In this document: in pieces, positions 23,814-34,887 of the stretch
Position numbering within the stretch: the stretch's first letter is position 1
Layout of the letters: the number at the start of each line of letters is the position of its first letter
DNA from: Physcomitrium patens
Lineage: Eukaryota > Streptophyta > Bryopsida > Funariales > Funariaceae
Assembly (NCBI RefSeq): GCF_000002425.4
Contig: NC_037258.1
Coordinates: 5,246,033-5,310,032 of the forward strand
Reading direction: 5' to 3'
Length of the DNA: 64,000 bases
Notes under the pieces: generated by a model
Seen by the model: only the letters and a program-made list of their open reading frames with translations
The model's database searches: none
Told to the model about the DNA's origin: nothing
Program-made: the position numbers and the translations under genes

Positions 23814-24981
23814 TGTCGTATTACGTGCTTTCTTACTCGAGAATGCACCGGACATCTGGCTGTAAAAGGTAGTATGGAGATTCGCTATTATTCAAGCAGT
23901 CTATCAGTTTTTGACTGTTGAAATATAGATGATTGCAAGAATTTACCGTAAATCTATACGAATGTCCTTCAACTATTTGCCAAAATCCTTTTTGCCCCAG
24001 CTGGTAGGTCTCTAGACGTTACAGAGGACCCCGAACAACCCAATCTGCTAATCTCCGATACCGCTTTATACTCACGACTTTGTATCCACTGACTGTTTTA
24101 TTAGATTAATCCAAAAAATTTCATTCACTCCGCATACTCAATCCTGTAGACACCCTTTTAATTCTTCAATCATAGACGTAACTTTGATTTCACAAAACAG
24201 TCAAGAGTAATCACACCTACTTCATTAAAACTCGATTCACTAGTACAACACTGACTTTCCGCAGCGATTGCCTCAGTCTTTCCAAAACTCTATGAAGAAA
24301 AAAAAACCCCAATTCTCTGTCTTTTCTCCCCCCTCCCTCCCCCGAAGCATGAAGCTAGCTCTCCCTCCCTTAAAACCTTTATTCCTTCCCCCTTTCAAAT
24401 CCTAACCTCTGAATTTTTTCAATCTCCCGTCTTGGATCTGAAATTGGCTCCGCCGTCCGAGCTTTCTCCTCTATTTTTTGCCTTTTAAAAGGTTCTTTTT
24501 CCAGAAACAATGTTCCTTGAAACGACACAGAGAATAGGACAACCTGAAACGAAATTGAACTCCCGTAATTGAGACCACATTGAGTCGTCCGACCAATTCA
24601 GGTCTCATATTGGCTAAGAGGCCCGTAGTAAGACTTGGATGTTCTTATAATTGGGTCAAATTGGTCCTTCATGTCAGATTGGCTAAGAGGCCAATAATAA
24701 GACCTGGATGTTCCCGTAATTAGGTCAAATTGGTCCTTCGCGTCAAGCTTGCTCAGTCATCGATTTAGTCCTTTTAATTCTGTTGACTCCCACTATTGGA
24801 CTCGAACGGCGCATTTCGTTACTGATAAGTATGCCCTGACCGACTGTGATGGAGTGTCTGAACTGGTCTATGAATATTGGCACTAGAATTGGTCGTTGCT
24901 CCCAATATTCGAGGTAATTGAACATTAATAAAAGTCCCCTTTCTTTATATTTTCACGGGATACTCGTGTTACAACATGACT
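23814..24981 (-). repeat. L5: a1 5' LTR
   Basis: 1168 bp, subtype a, minus strand; inner end TGTCGTATTACGTGC on the plus strand. The outer end reads ACAACATGACT, where the last base should be A, followed by tcgg. It has one copy of the 27-bp unit, which accounts for much of its shorter length. It is more diverged than L2/L4, as expected for an older element. Confidence 0.85.
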
Positions 24982-25012
24982 TCGGAGGATGCACAGGTTC
25001 AGAGGGGGTAGA

Positions 25013-27592
25013 TGTCGTGTTGTAACATGTCTATATGGTGAAAATATAAATGAAGAAGATTTATTAATATTTAGTCACCTTGGATGTTAGAAGTGACGAC
25101 CAATTCTAGTGCAAATATTGAGAGGCCAGGTTTAGTCACCCCGTTACAATCAACCGAGGCATACTCACCAATAACGAAATGCTCCATTCGATTCTAGTAA
25201 CTAGAGCCAGTAGGAAGGAAAAGTACTAATTCAATGTCAGGTGAGCTTGGTTCGGAGAGCCAATTGAATCCAATTTCAGAAGACATCTAATCCATGTCTT
25301 ATTATGGACCTCTTACCTAGTATGAGACCTAACTTGGTCGGGCAACCCAATGCGGTCCAATTATGGGGCTTTGATTCCGTTTCAAGCTGTTTCGTTCTTT
25401 GTGCTGTTCCGGGAACGTCTTTTCGAAAAAAAGATCTCTTAAAGGCAAAAATGGGGGGAAGAAAGCGGGGAGGTCGGTTATTCCAATTCGGGGAGTCCAA
25501 GGCAAAAGAATAGGATCTTCTCAACATAAAAGGAGAGGGTAGGTTAAGAAATGGATTTTTTTTCTTTGAGAATTGGGGTTTTAGGTTGGAGAGCTAGCTT
25601 CATGCTTTCAAAAAAAGATGGAGAATTGGAGTTTTTTTTATATAGGATTTTGAAGAGATTGAGAGGAGGGTTGCTAAAAGTCAGTGTTACATTGGTGAAC
25701 TGGATTTTTTCCGTAAGAGAGGAAAGGCTAGTACTCTTGATTGTTGATGAAATGGGAGATACTTCTGTGGTTGAAATTCAGAGCTATCTAGAAGGTTGAG
25801 TATGCTGAATGCATGCGTGGTTGTGTTAATCTGACTGTACGGATAGAGGATATCTACCAACAGTTTAAAGAGGTATTGGGAGTTGGCAAATTGGGAGTTG
25901 TTTAAGGTTTCTATGACAACTGGGGACCTACCAACAAGAATAAGAGGAATATCGACAAGCGGCCAAGGGACATCGATGCGGATTGCAGCATAGCCTCATA
26001 ATCTGTAAGCGGGGTTGAATTGGAACTTCTTGAGCATTTGAAAGGGCTTGCAAAGACACTAGCAATAGATGTTTCACAATAAGTCGGTGTCGTATTACGT
26101 GCTTTTCTGCTCAAGAACGCGTCGGACGTTTGGCTGTAGAAGGTAGTATAGAGATTCGCTAATATTCAAGCAGTTTATCAGTTTTTGACTGTTGGAATAT
26201 AAACAACTACAAGAATATATCATAAATCTATACGGATGTCCTTCGACTGCTTGCCGAAATTCTTTTTGCCCCAGCCGGTAGGTCTCTAGACGTTACAGAG
26301 AACCCCAAACAACCCAAACTGCTAATCTTCGATACCGCTTTATACTCACGATCTTGTATCCACTAACTGTCTCGTTAGATTAACCCAATAAATTTCATTC
26401 ACTCCGCATACTCAATCCTATAGACACCCTTTTAATTCTTCATCACAGACGTAACTCGATTTCACAAAACAATCAAGAGTAATCACACCCACTTCATTAA
26501 AATCCCAATTCACTAGTACAACACTGACTTCAGCAACGATTGCCTCACTCTTCTCAAAATTTTATGAAAAAAAAAAAAAATCCCAATTCTCTGTCTTTTT
26601 TTCCTGCCCCGAAGCATGAAGCTCACTCTCCGATCCTTCTAAAAAACTTCTCTCCCCTTCATTTTTTAACCTATCCTCCCCTCTAACCCTAATTCTCCCC
26701 TCTTTCAAACCCTAGCCTCTGAATTTCTTCAATCTTCCGTCTTGGATCCGGAATTGGCTCCGTCGTCAGAGCTTTCTCTTTCGTTTTTACCTTTAAGAGA
26801 TCTTTTTACCGAAATGACGTTCTTAGAACGGCACAAAGGACGGAACAGCCTAAAACGAAATCGGAGCCCCGTAATTGGGACAACATTGAGTTGCCTGACC
26901 AATTCAGGTCTCATATTGGCTAAGAGGCCCGTAGTAAGACTTGGATGTTCTTGTAATTGATCCGCATTGGGTTGCTTGACCAAGTCAGGTCTCATATTGG
27001 ATAATTGGACCTGGATTAGATGTCTTGAAATTGGATCCAATTGGCTCTTTGAACCAGGCTCACCCGTCGTTGAATTGGTCCTTTCTCTTTTTGTTGACTC
27101 TAGTTATTGGAATCGAATAGAGCATTTCAGTATGCTCCGGCTGACTGTAACGGGGTGACTGACCCTCGCCTCTCAGTATTTGCATTGGAATTGGTCATTG
27201 CTCCCAATATTTGAGATAACTGAACATTAATAAAAGTCCTCTTTCTTTATATTTTTACAGTATACTCGTGTTACAATACGACATCGGAAGGATAGATTGA
27301 GGATCACAACTTGTCGAAGTTCATGATCTAGGATTAAAGTAATTAACGATTAAGATAAAATAAAAAAACATAAAATAAATAAAATAAAATAAAAATAACA
27401 AAAGAGATTGAAGTTATATAGGATCTCTAGACGTTTTATATTGGAATTAAGCTTTTACATTGGAATCCGATATAGATTGTATTTGGGTAGTCAAGAACCC
27501 GATAGACTGCTTGAATACTAGCAAAATACCATACTACCTCCCATAGTCAGACGCTCGGTGCGTTCTTAAGCAAGATAGCACGTAATATGACG
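25013..27592 (+). repeat. b 3' LTR, interrupted by L6
   Basis: Preceded by the polypurine tract CAGAGGGGGTAGA (25000-25012). It matches the LTR at 7408-8786, including the 'MDFFSLRIG' frame in its middle. It is split at 26087/27288 by solo LTR L6. The end reads AATATGACG, then A1 sequence. Confidence 0.85.
26088..27283 (-). repeat. L6: solo B-family LTR
   Basis: 1196 bp, subtype a, minus orientation (plus strand TGTCGTATTACGTGC to ACAATACGACA). It is flanked by a perfect 4-bp duplication TCGG (26084-26087 and 27284-27287). The empty site is visible in the sister LTR as 'aagtcgaaagg' (about 8478-8488). Confidence 0.93.
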
Positions 27593-29633
27593 TCGTTACT
27601 ACAAAAAACCAAAGCTGATTATATAGAAGTCATAGATGATCGTCCGATGTCTTCTAGAGATATTATTCATGAAACACTTCTTATAGATGTAGGAATAAAT
27701 AGTCATAGTAGTTGCGTAATCTTTAATATAATTAGATCTCTTTCTAATATAGTCATTTTAGATTTATCATGGTTAAAAAAGTATAATCCTTAAATAGATT
27801 GGATTTCTCGTATCCTTGACTTTTTTAAAAGAATAATTAAGAGTAAAATTAATCTAATAAAAAATCATAGGTCTACTACAATTAAACCTATATTTATAGG
27901 TACAAGAGCTTTCTTACATGCTGCAAAAGAACGATCACCTTGTATCATTTATGCCACACTTATTTCTAATGATGCAAAGACTTTAAGTAGCATTCCTAGC
28001 CAATATCAAAAATTTCAAGATATATTTGAGAAGAAGAATGCAGATACTCTTCTAGAACATGGTCCCTATGACTGCTCAATTGACCTTCAAGAAGGAGCAC
28101 AATTGCCATTTAGACCAATCTATAGTTTTTTACAAAATGAATTGGCTGAACTCAAAGAATATATTGAAGCAAATTTGGCCAAGAATTTCATACGACCATC
28201 CAAATTACCAACATGAGCTCCAATCTTATTTGTAAAGAAGAAAGATGGATCATTGTAGATATGTATTGATTATCAAGGACTCAACAAGATCACCATCAAG
28301 AATAGATATTTGCTACCTTTAATATTTGGACTTCTCGATCAACTGAATCAAGCTAAAATCTACACAAAAATATATCTGTAGAGAGTATATAATTTAGTAT
28401 ATATTAAAGAAGGAGATGAATGGAAGTCTATATTTCAAATTAGATATGGACATTTTGAATATAACGTCATACCTTTTGGACTTATAAATGCATCGATAGC
28501 TTTTCAACATCTAATAAATGATATTTTTTGATAGTTTTTAGATGATTTTGTTGTCTGTTATCTAGACGACATCTTAATCTATTCTGAGAATATAGATGAA
28601 TATGAATTTCATGTTTGTCGTGTGTTACAAAAATTAAGAGATGGAGAACTCTATGCCAAGATAGAAAAGTGTGTATTCTACACTACTGAAGTCAACTTCT
28701 TAGGATACACCATTTCAAATGATGGACTTATGATGGATCGTAAGAAAGTTCAAACAATTATAGATTAGAAGATTCCAAAAATGATAAGAGATGTCCTATA
28801 CTTTTTGGACATTGTCAATTATTATCGGATCTTCATCAAAGACTTTTCTCGAGTTACTACTCCACTTATATATGTGATTTGCAAAGACAAACTTGAGTAG
28901 AGCAAAGAAGTTGAAGCATCTTTTGAAACTTTGAAGTCATTCTTTATTTCTACACCAATCTTGTATTGTGTTAACTTTTTTTAGGTATTTTTTATGGAAA
29001 TAGATGCATTAGACTTTGCTTTAGATGATGTATTATCACAAATGGGAACAGATGATAAACTTCATCTAGTAGCTTTTCATTCCAAAAAAGTTTTAGTAGC
29101 CGAGATTAACAATGAAAGCTACAACAAAGAACTTCTTGTAATTTTGGATTCATTTCAAGAATAGCATCATCATCTAGAAGGTGCTTCTAATCTAGTCACT
29201 ATATATATAAATCATAAGAATCTCAAGTACTTCATGTCACCACATGCTTTAAATTATCACCAAACTCATTGGAGCATGTTTTTATCAAAATTTGATTTTA
29301 AGATCACATATCAATCCAAAAAACAACAAGATTTGTTTGACGCCTTTTTTAGATGTTCTTATCTTATATCAAAAGAAGGAGATGTATTTTTTGATTAGCA
29401 AAAAATAATTCTCTTGAAGTCAAAGCATTTTCATCTTTGAGTAATGAAATTAAAATTCACTATTGATTCGACCTTTGTGAAATAAATCTAATCAAATGTC
29501 TTTTAATTCCCTTGTTCACAATATCAAGAATCCTTCTTCTAAGTCCCAAGATACTTCTAAGTTTGAATTCAAAAACAACCTACTATATTTCAAAGGTCGA
29601 TTATATGTTCTAAAAAGAAAAGCACGATTACAT
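27593..29633 (+). pseudogene. A1 protease end, RT and RNase H
   Basis: Resumes A1 after element b. The protease C-terminal part (I-L-D-L-S-W-L near 27755) is followed by RT with a conserved Y-L-D-D near 28559-28570, then RNase H (E-I-D-A-L-D-F-A near 28995). The frame is collinear with 54850-56880 of A2. There are many stops, nearly all explained by C-to-T or G-to-A changes. It ends at the C insertion. Confidence 0.85.
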
Positions 29634-32611
29634 TGTCATGTTGTAATACGATGTAGTATTGTAAATGCTTATAGTATGTAAAAATTAGTTAGAACATATT
29701 ATATGTTAATAAATCTATATGTGTGTTAGAATGGCTAGTAGATTAAATTAAAAGGAGTTGATATAAGAAACTTTACTTTGTTTCTTTACTTGTTTTGATT
29801 TTGACATTAAAAAAAATATATATACAAGACCTAAATGTTTAGTATGAAGCCTTGGGAGAAGGTGGAAGCCTAAGGATGAAAGTCTAAACTAATAGGAGGT
29901 TCATTGGGAGGGATAAAAGCAAAGCATGGTTGGATGAAGGCAAGGAATGGAGAACTTCATCCCTATTGGTCGAATACCATGTCCAATGAGCTTCAAGGAG
30001 GCTGCCCGAGGCCTTATTAGGGATTAGGGTTCTTCTTTCGGGGGCATTCGGAGATTACAATCTAGGGTTGTAAAGTTTAGGATTTGAGGTACAATTTTTG
30101 TGCAAAAATTAGAGGATTTGGAGTTAGGGTGAAAAAGTTATAGCCGTTTGAAGTTAAGGTGTTTATTTAAGATATACTGTTACTCTTTTGAGAGTACGAG
30201 GAGTTTTACAGCAGCTTTTGAAGATCGGAAGGTGCAACTGGAACGGTGATTTCAAGGCCTACATCTTTCACGAAAGAATTATTACTTTTGGAGTTTATAT
30301 AAAGGAGTTGTAAGGAGTTGAAGGCGGTGCTTCCAAATCAAAGGCAATAAGTAAACGGTTTTATTTGTAGTAATGGTTGGAGCCATAACTTAAGTATTCG
30401 GATGAATTTTTGGCTCAAACTTTTGGAGAATGTAAATTTTTGTGTTAAAAAGCTATACATACAAATTTCGTGGCATTTCAGCTTATATTTTGTGAGATAT
30501 GAAGAAAATTGCACGTGGATGTTTAAAGACAAGGGTTTGAAGCGACTGTTAGGGTTTTCAAGATATCTCAAGATCTGCAACGAATTTGCAGTTGAAATTT
30601 GTCGTAAAAGTTAATAAGAATACATCAGTACCTCATGTAAAATTTGAGTGTTTTTGGACGGTCGGATTAGGAGATATGAGGTGTTGAAGTTTGGAAAAAT
30701 CTCTATATAAGAATAAATAAGGTTTTAGAAGCTTTTATCATATTTTGGAAGTTGTGGGTTACTTGAGGATTGTGTATTTGGTGTAATTACTCAAAAGGGA
30801 AAAATTATATATAAACTTAGGGCTTCCCTTATTTTCAAGCTTGATTGAATAATAAGTGATAACCAGAAGCCCAGCGTTTTCTTGAGGCAAACTCTTTCTA
30901 TCTCGACAACGACTATATGGTGAAAGATGATAATATGAATCTTATTATAAAAGGGCCAAGTTAAAAGAAAAGGTAGAAAAATATGGATAAAAGATAGGAA
31001 GGTAGTAAAACTTTAAGTAGTAATGCTGCCTTTTTAGAAAAAATAGCTTCTACTTACTTTGTAGGGCCAAAAATAAGGCAAAGTAAGGTAGATTGGAAAA
31101 ATAAATAATATAGACATCTTTAGGAGAAAGTTAAGAGTAAATTCTAGTAAAAATTACTTAAAGAAAACTAGATGTTGATATCCGGAGAGGGCCGGTTGTG
31201 AACCAGGGTTGAAATCAGAGCTTGAGGTACAAAACCGAGTCTTGACGACGACTCCAAGACTCTTTGGCAGATCAAAGAGTGGGATTTGAGAGAAGATTAG
31301 ATAGGGTTTTTATGGGCATTGATTTTGGATGATTTGGAATTGATAAAACTTTGTAAGAGCTTTGCAAAGTCAAGGTTTGTTTCGGATGACTTGGGTTTTA
31401 TGAAATAAAATAGGGTTTATGTTTTGGATGATTTCAAGAGTTTGATAATAGATCTACGGGTGAAATTTTGTGGGTTTATGGTTATAGTTGAGTTCAATGT
31501 GTGTTGTGAATTTGAAATCAATCTAACGGTTGAATTGAGGAATATTGAGGTTTAAATGGATCAATGTCTCAGAAAGTAGAATTTTAGGTCTAGTGAGGGT
31601 TTTTAAGATTTCTTGCAATCTATTAGTTGGATTGAAGTGAGACTTATGTGAAAAGATATAAAACTTGATTTTCTATATATATGAGAATTTTGGAATCAAT
31701 CGAATGGTGCAAAAGAGAGATATTGGCTCTGGAAGATTGGCATCAAGATTGGAGAAGGAGGCCGGCCAATATCCAAGCACATTTTTGAGGTTATTGTCAA
31801 TTTTGTATCTCCGATCCTTTTCAATTTTTTTGAGCTTGTTTTCAACTTAATTTTTAAGAAGTATGAAAAATTTGAACCAAGATCGACGGTTTATTCATTA
31901 GTTATTGAGGTTTAAATTTGTTATAGGAATTTCTTTGATTTAGGGCTTAGGGTTTGTATTAGGGTTTGGTTTAGGGTTTGGTTTAGGATTTGGTTGGGAT
32001 TTGGTTTAAGGTTTGTTTAGGATTTAGTTTAGAGTTTTATTTAGGGTTTTTTTAGGGTTTTGGATTTTAGATTAAGATTTGGTTAGGATTTGGTTTAGGG
32101 TTTAGGATTTGGATTAGGGTTTGGATTAGGGTTTGATTTAGGATTTGGATTAGGGTTTAGAGTTTGGTTTAGGATTTGATTAGGGATTGGTTTAAGCTTT
32201 AGGATTTGATTAAGTTTCTATTAGGATTTGATTGGGATTTAGTTTAAGGTTTGTTTAGGGTTTGATTTAGGGTTTAAGATTTTATTAGGATTTAAGATTC
32301 AATTAGTTTTAGCCTAAAGTTTGAATGAAGTTTAATAGGATTTTAACTAGAATTAAATTAAGATTGAATTGAAATGTATTTGAATGATATTTGTGATCTT
32401 TTTAATATTTCTTTAAGAATTCTTATTATTTCTTTGAAATTTCTTTGAGATTTTTTTTGAATTTGATTAAGCTTGCTTAGCATTATTATGGTCTAATTAG
32501 AGCATTGTTAGTATTCTATTAGAATTAGGATTTTGTTATTGCAATTTCCATTCTTCTTTCCACAACCAAGTACCCGGAGCATTCTCAAGCAAGACTTCAC
32601 GTATTACGACA
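29634..32611. mobile_element. C: 3-kb insertion with B-type LTR termini, no coding capacity
   Basis: Starts TGTCATGTTGTAATACG and ends CACGTATTACGACA, the same termini as B-family LTRs. It is flanked by ACAT (29630-29633) and ATAT (32612-32615). The intact A2 copy has ACGT at this point, so the duplication is ACGT altered by transitions. No retroelement protein is recognisable. About 31930-32290 is a degenerate array rich in TTAGGGTTTGG-like words. It may be a very long solo LTR or a non-autonomous relative; an LTR-end-like stretch near 30865-30908 (CCCAGCGTTTTCTTGAGG, ending CTCGACA) hints at internal structure. Confidence 0.65.
31930..32290 (+). repeat. Degenerate G-rich array of TTTAGGGTTTGG-like units
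   Basis: About 360 bp in which 'ttagggtttgg', 'ttaggatttgg' and similar words follow one another. The unit looks closer to a 12-mer alternating TTTAGGG with TTTGG than to the pure plant telomere heptamer. G-to-A decay is evident (aggatt for agggtt). It lies wholly inside C. Confidence 0.7.
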
Positions 32612-33780
32612 ATATATTCTTCAAGCACGTCACGACTTTCGAGTAGCAGGACATTTTTGATACAACAAGACTTTCGAGCTTATATCTAGAGATTTTTGGT
32701 GGCTACAAATGTAAAAAGATGTGAAAGACTTTGTTCAGTCATGTGACATTTGTTCAAATTCAAAAACTTCTTGTCATCCACTTTACGGACTTCTTCAACC
32801 GTTACTTATTCCAGAACAACCATGGTCTTCTATTTCTATGGATTTTATCACGGATCTTCCAATCTCAGGTTTTTATGACTCTATATTCGTGATAGTAGAT
32901 CGATTTACCAAGATGGCATATTTTGTACTATGTGTAAAATTTATCACATGTGAAGTAACAGCTAAAGTCTTTCTTAATAACATCTATCGATATCATGGAT
33001 TACCCAAGGATATTATATCCGATAGGAGAATTCAATTTGTATCAAGATTATGGCGGACTCTTTTCAAAATTTTAAAAGTGGGTATAAAACTATCTTCGAC
33101 ATTCCATCTTCAAACTAATGGACAAATTGAGCGTATTAATCAAGTCTTAGAACAATACTTAAGATGTTCCATCAACTACCAATAAGATGATTTGACAATT
33201 CTTTTGCCATTGGTAGAATTTGCTTATAATAATATAGTACATTTTTCTACAAAATAAACACCTTTCTTTGCCAATTATGGTTATCATCCACAACTTGATA
33301 CTTTTGACTTTTCAAAGCTGATAATCCTGTGACGAAAGATTTGACAAATCATTTATCAGAGTTATATGCAACAATGAAGGTACAGTTAAAAGAAGCTCAA
33401 GAACAAAAAAAGATCAATGCAGATGTCTATCAAAAGGAATAACTATCATTTCACATGGGTGACAAGGTATGGTTACTTTATCACAATATCAAGACCACTC
33501 GTTCTTAAGATAAATTGGACTTTCATAAACTTCGACCATGTCCTATTTCTGTACAAATCAATCTAGTTGCATATCACTTATACCTATCAAAGTCAATAAA
33601 AATCCATCTAATATTTCATAGATTCAAGGCGGTGCCAAAATAAATTGGAATATCTTGTCCATTGGTGCAAATATGATATTAGTGAATGCACATGGGAGCC
33701 AATAAATAATCTTACAAATGCAGCAAAGGTGGTAGAGGCTTTTCATCGACAACATCCATCAAAATCAAGATGAAAACCTT
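32612..33780 (+). pseudogene. A1 integrase
   Basis: Collinear with 56890-58150 of A2. The zinc-binding region ends C-D-I-C-S-N near 32752. The catalytic core reads S-M-D-F-I-T-D-L near 32835, then S-D-R-R near 33020 (R for G), then Q-I-E-R-I-N near 33123. The first 154 codons (32721-33185) are open. Stops follow, and the chromodomain region (near 33640-33770) is only partly recognisable. Confidence 0.85.
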
Positions 33781-33867
33781 CTTTATAAAAAAAACAAGAT
33801 CTAAGCAAGATAACATTCTACTTTCAATCCTTATTTGTAGCTTCTTTGTAGTTGTGATGCTAAAGAG

Positions 33868-34288
33868 ATAGAGAACCAACAACCAACAGATTCAACTAAA
33901 GAGCTTTTATTTGCTGACTTACCAAACAAGACATTGCTATTATTACAACCTTTAATGTCACAGAATCGAGATGAAGATCCTCAAGAACAACATATTTTTC
34001 CTCGAATAGATAGCGAGATATAACACGTTTGGTATCACAACCTTGGAAGAAACTCCCAATGTTTGGTAATTTTATTAGAGGTAGGAATAATTTCTGATTG
34101 TGTTCAAAATATTTTATTTGAAAGTTATGAAGGCCTCAACAATAATCAGATAACATGGTGGTCTTTCCGCCTTGGTTAGAAACACTATCAATGGTTGAGA
34201 GGCCCTATCAACTATCTTTGAAAAGAACAAAGACTTAAGTATGTGGCGAATACAATTTGTTGCATCATAGATTTTCTCAACATATGAT
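33868..34288 (+). pseudogene. A1 copy of the 3' ORF
   Basis: Aligns along its whole length with the 140-codon frame at 58247-58669. The start codon is ATA. Recognisable blocks are W-Y-H-N-L, V-I-L-L-E-V-G, Y-E-G-L-N-N-N-Q-I and W-L-R-G-P-I-N. Several stops are present. Confidence 0.75.
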
Positions 34289-34328
34289 GACCACTCCTTG
34301 TGGAACTCGTTTCTAAAAGGGGGGATAA

Positions 34329-34887
34329 TATTATAGACATATGCATATAAGCCAATAATTACTTGTATAAATAGGTAGAAGTAAATAGAAGTAGGTAAAA
34401 ATAAGTTAATCCTATAATATCTCCTACAGAAGCTTCTTAGAAGCTGTATAGATGTTGCTTTGACTTTATAGGTATCTTTAATTGACTTTTTGGATTAGAA
34501 ACGTCGTCAATAAGTTGGCCATGTACCATATATATTGTTAGTTTGAAGATAGAGCTAACTATGTGGCCCACACATAAAAAAAACTTGCCTTATAAGTTAA
34601 GGCATGTGTCCTACAAAGTCAACACATATTGCAGGTATTATAGAACATCGTCACGTAGCCCTTAATTAGATAGTATATATAGAGACAAGAGTGAAGCCCT
34701 CTTCATTCTTGTCAACTCTTTTCTTGCTCCTAGTCTAGTTTCAAGAGTCTCAAGTTTTCTTGTCTTTTAGCAATAAGAATTTTCAAATTTTTTTAATATA
34801 CGTACTTCCTTATTTCTATTTTTTCACTCTTTCTTTGATATGGATTTCATTGATTTATGCATCATCTTTTAATTGATATCATTGATA
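34329..34887 (+). repeat. A1 3' LTR
   Basis: 559 bp, same length as the 5' LTR. The start reads TATTATAGACATAT (TG changed to TA) and the end ATTGATA, followed by agaaa. It is preceded by a G-rich polypurine tract (AAAAGGGGGGATAA). The stem GACAAGAGTGAAG/CTTCATTCTTGTC downstream of its TATA box is kept, with loop CCCT. Confidence 0.85.

Larger units (their letters stand above)
12932..24981 (-). mobile_element. a1: minus-strand B-family element inside b, interrupted by a2
   Basis: Read on the minus strand it has a 5' LTR (L5, 24981-23814), gag N-terminus (23813-23068), the a2 insertion, then gag continuation, protease and pol leader (15419-12932) ending at L1. Its outer right border lies in the tail of b at 'tcgg' (24982-24985), just before the polypurine tract of b. 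Its own RT downstream half, integrase and 3' LTR are missing. The break coincides with L1, so LTR-LTR recombination probably removed them. Confidence 0.7.
7408..27592 (+). mobile_element. b: B-family LTR retrotransposon inserted in A1
   Basis: Delimited by two LTRs of the same subtype: 7408-8786 (1379 bp) and 25013-27592 (about 1380 bp after removing solo LTR L6 and its target duplication). Flanking A1 bases are CCAT (7404-7407) and TCGT (27593-27596), consistent with an original CCGT changed by one transition on each side. A1 coding resumes directly at 27597. The body no longer reads as one element: gag-protease follows the left LTR, a pol-deleted tail joins an LTR of another subtype (L1), and minus-strand relatives a1 and a2 fill the rest. 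Confidence 0.75.
5450..34887 (+). mobile_element. A1: chromovirus-type Ty3/gypsy element with nested insertions
   Basis: A full-length A-family element whose two LTRs are each 559 bp (5450-6008 and 34329-34887). The flanking 5 bp are agaag on the left (5445-5449) and agaaa on the right (34888-34892), a target duplication with one transition. Two later insertions split it: element b (7408-27592), in the protease region, and C (29634-32611), just before the integrase zinc-binding region. Order once these are set aside: gag, protease, RT, RNase H, integrase, 3' ORF. Stops are frequent, so it is dead. It sits inside A0. Confidence 0.85.

Noticed and set aside
25013..27592. A third, independent B-family element at 25-27.6 kb
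   Set aside because: It is the 3' LTR of b interrupted by solo LTR L6; the A1 frame resumes directly after it.
31930..32290. Interstitial telomere from a chromosome fusion
   Set aside because: The array lies wholly within an LTR-bounded insertion and its unit is not the pure heptamer.
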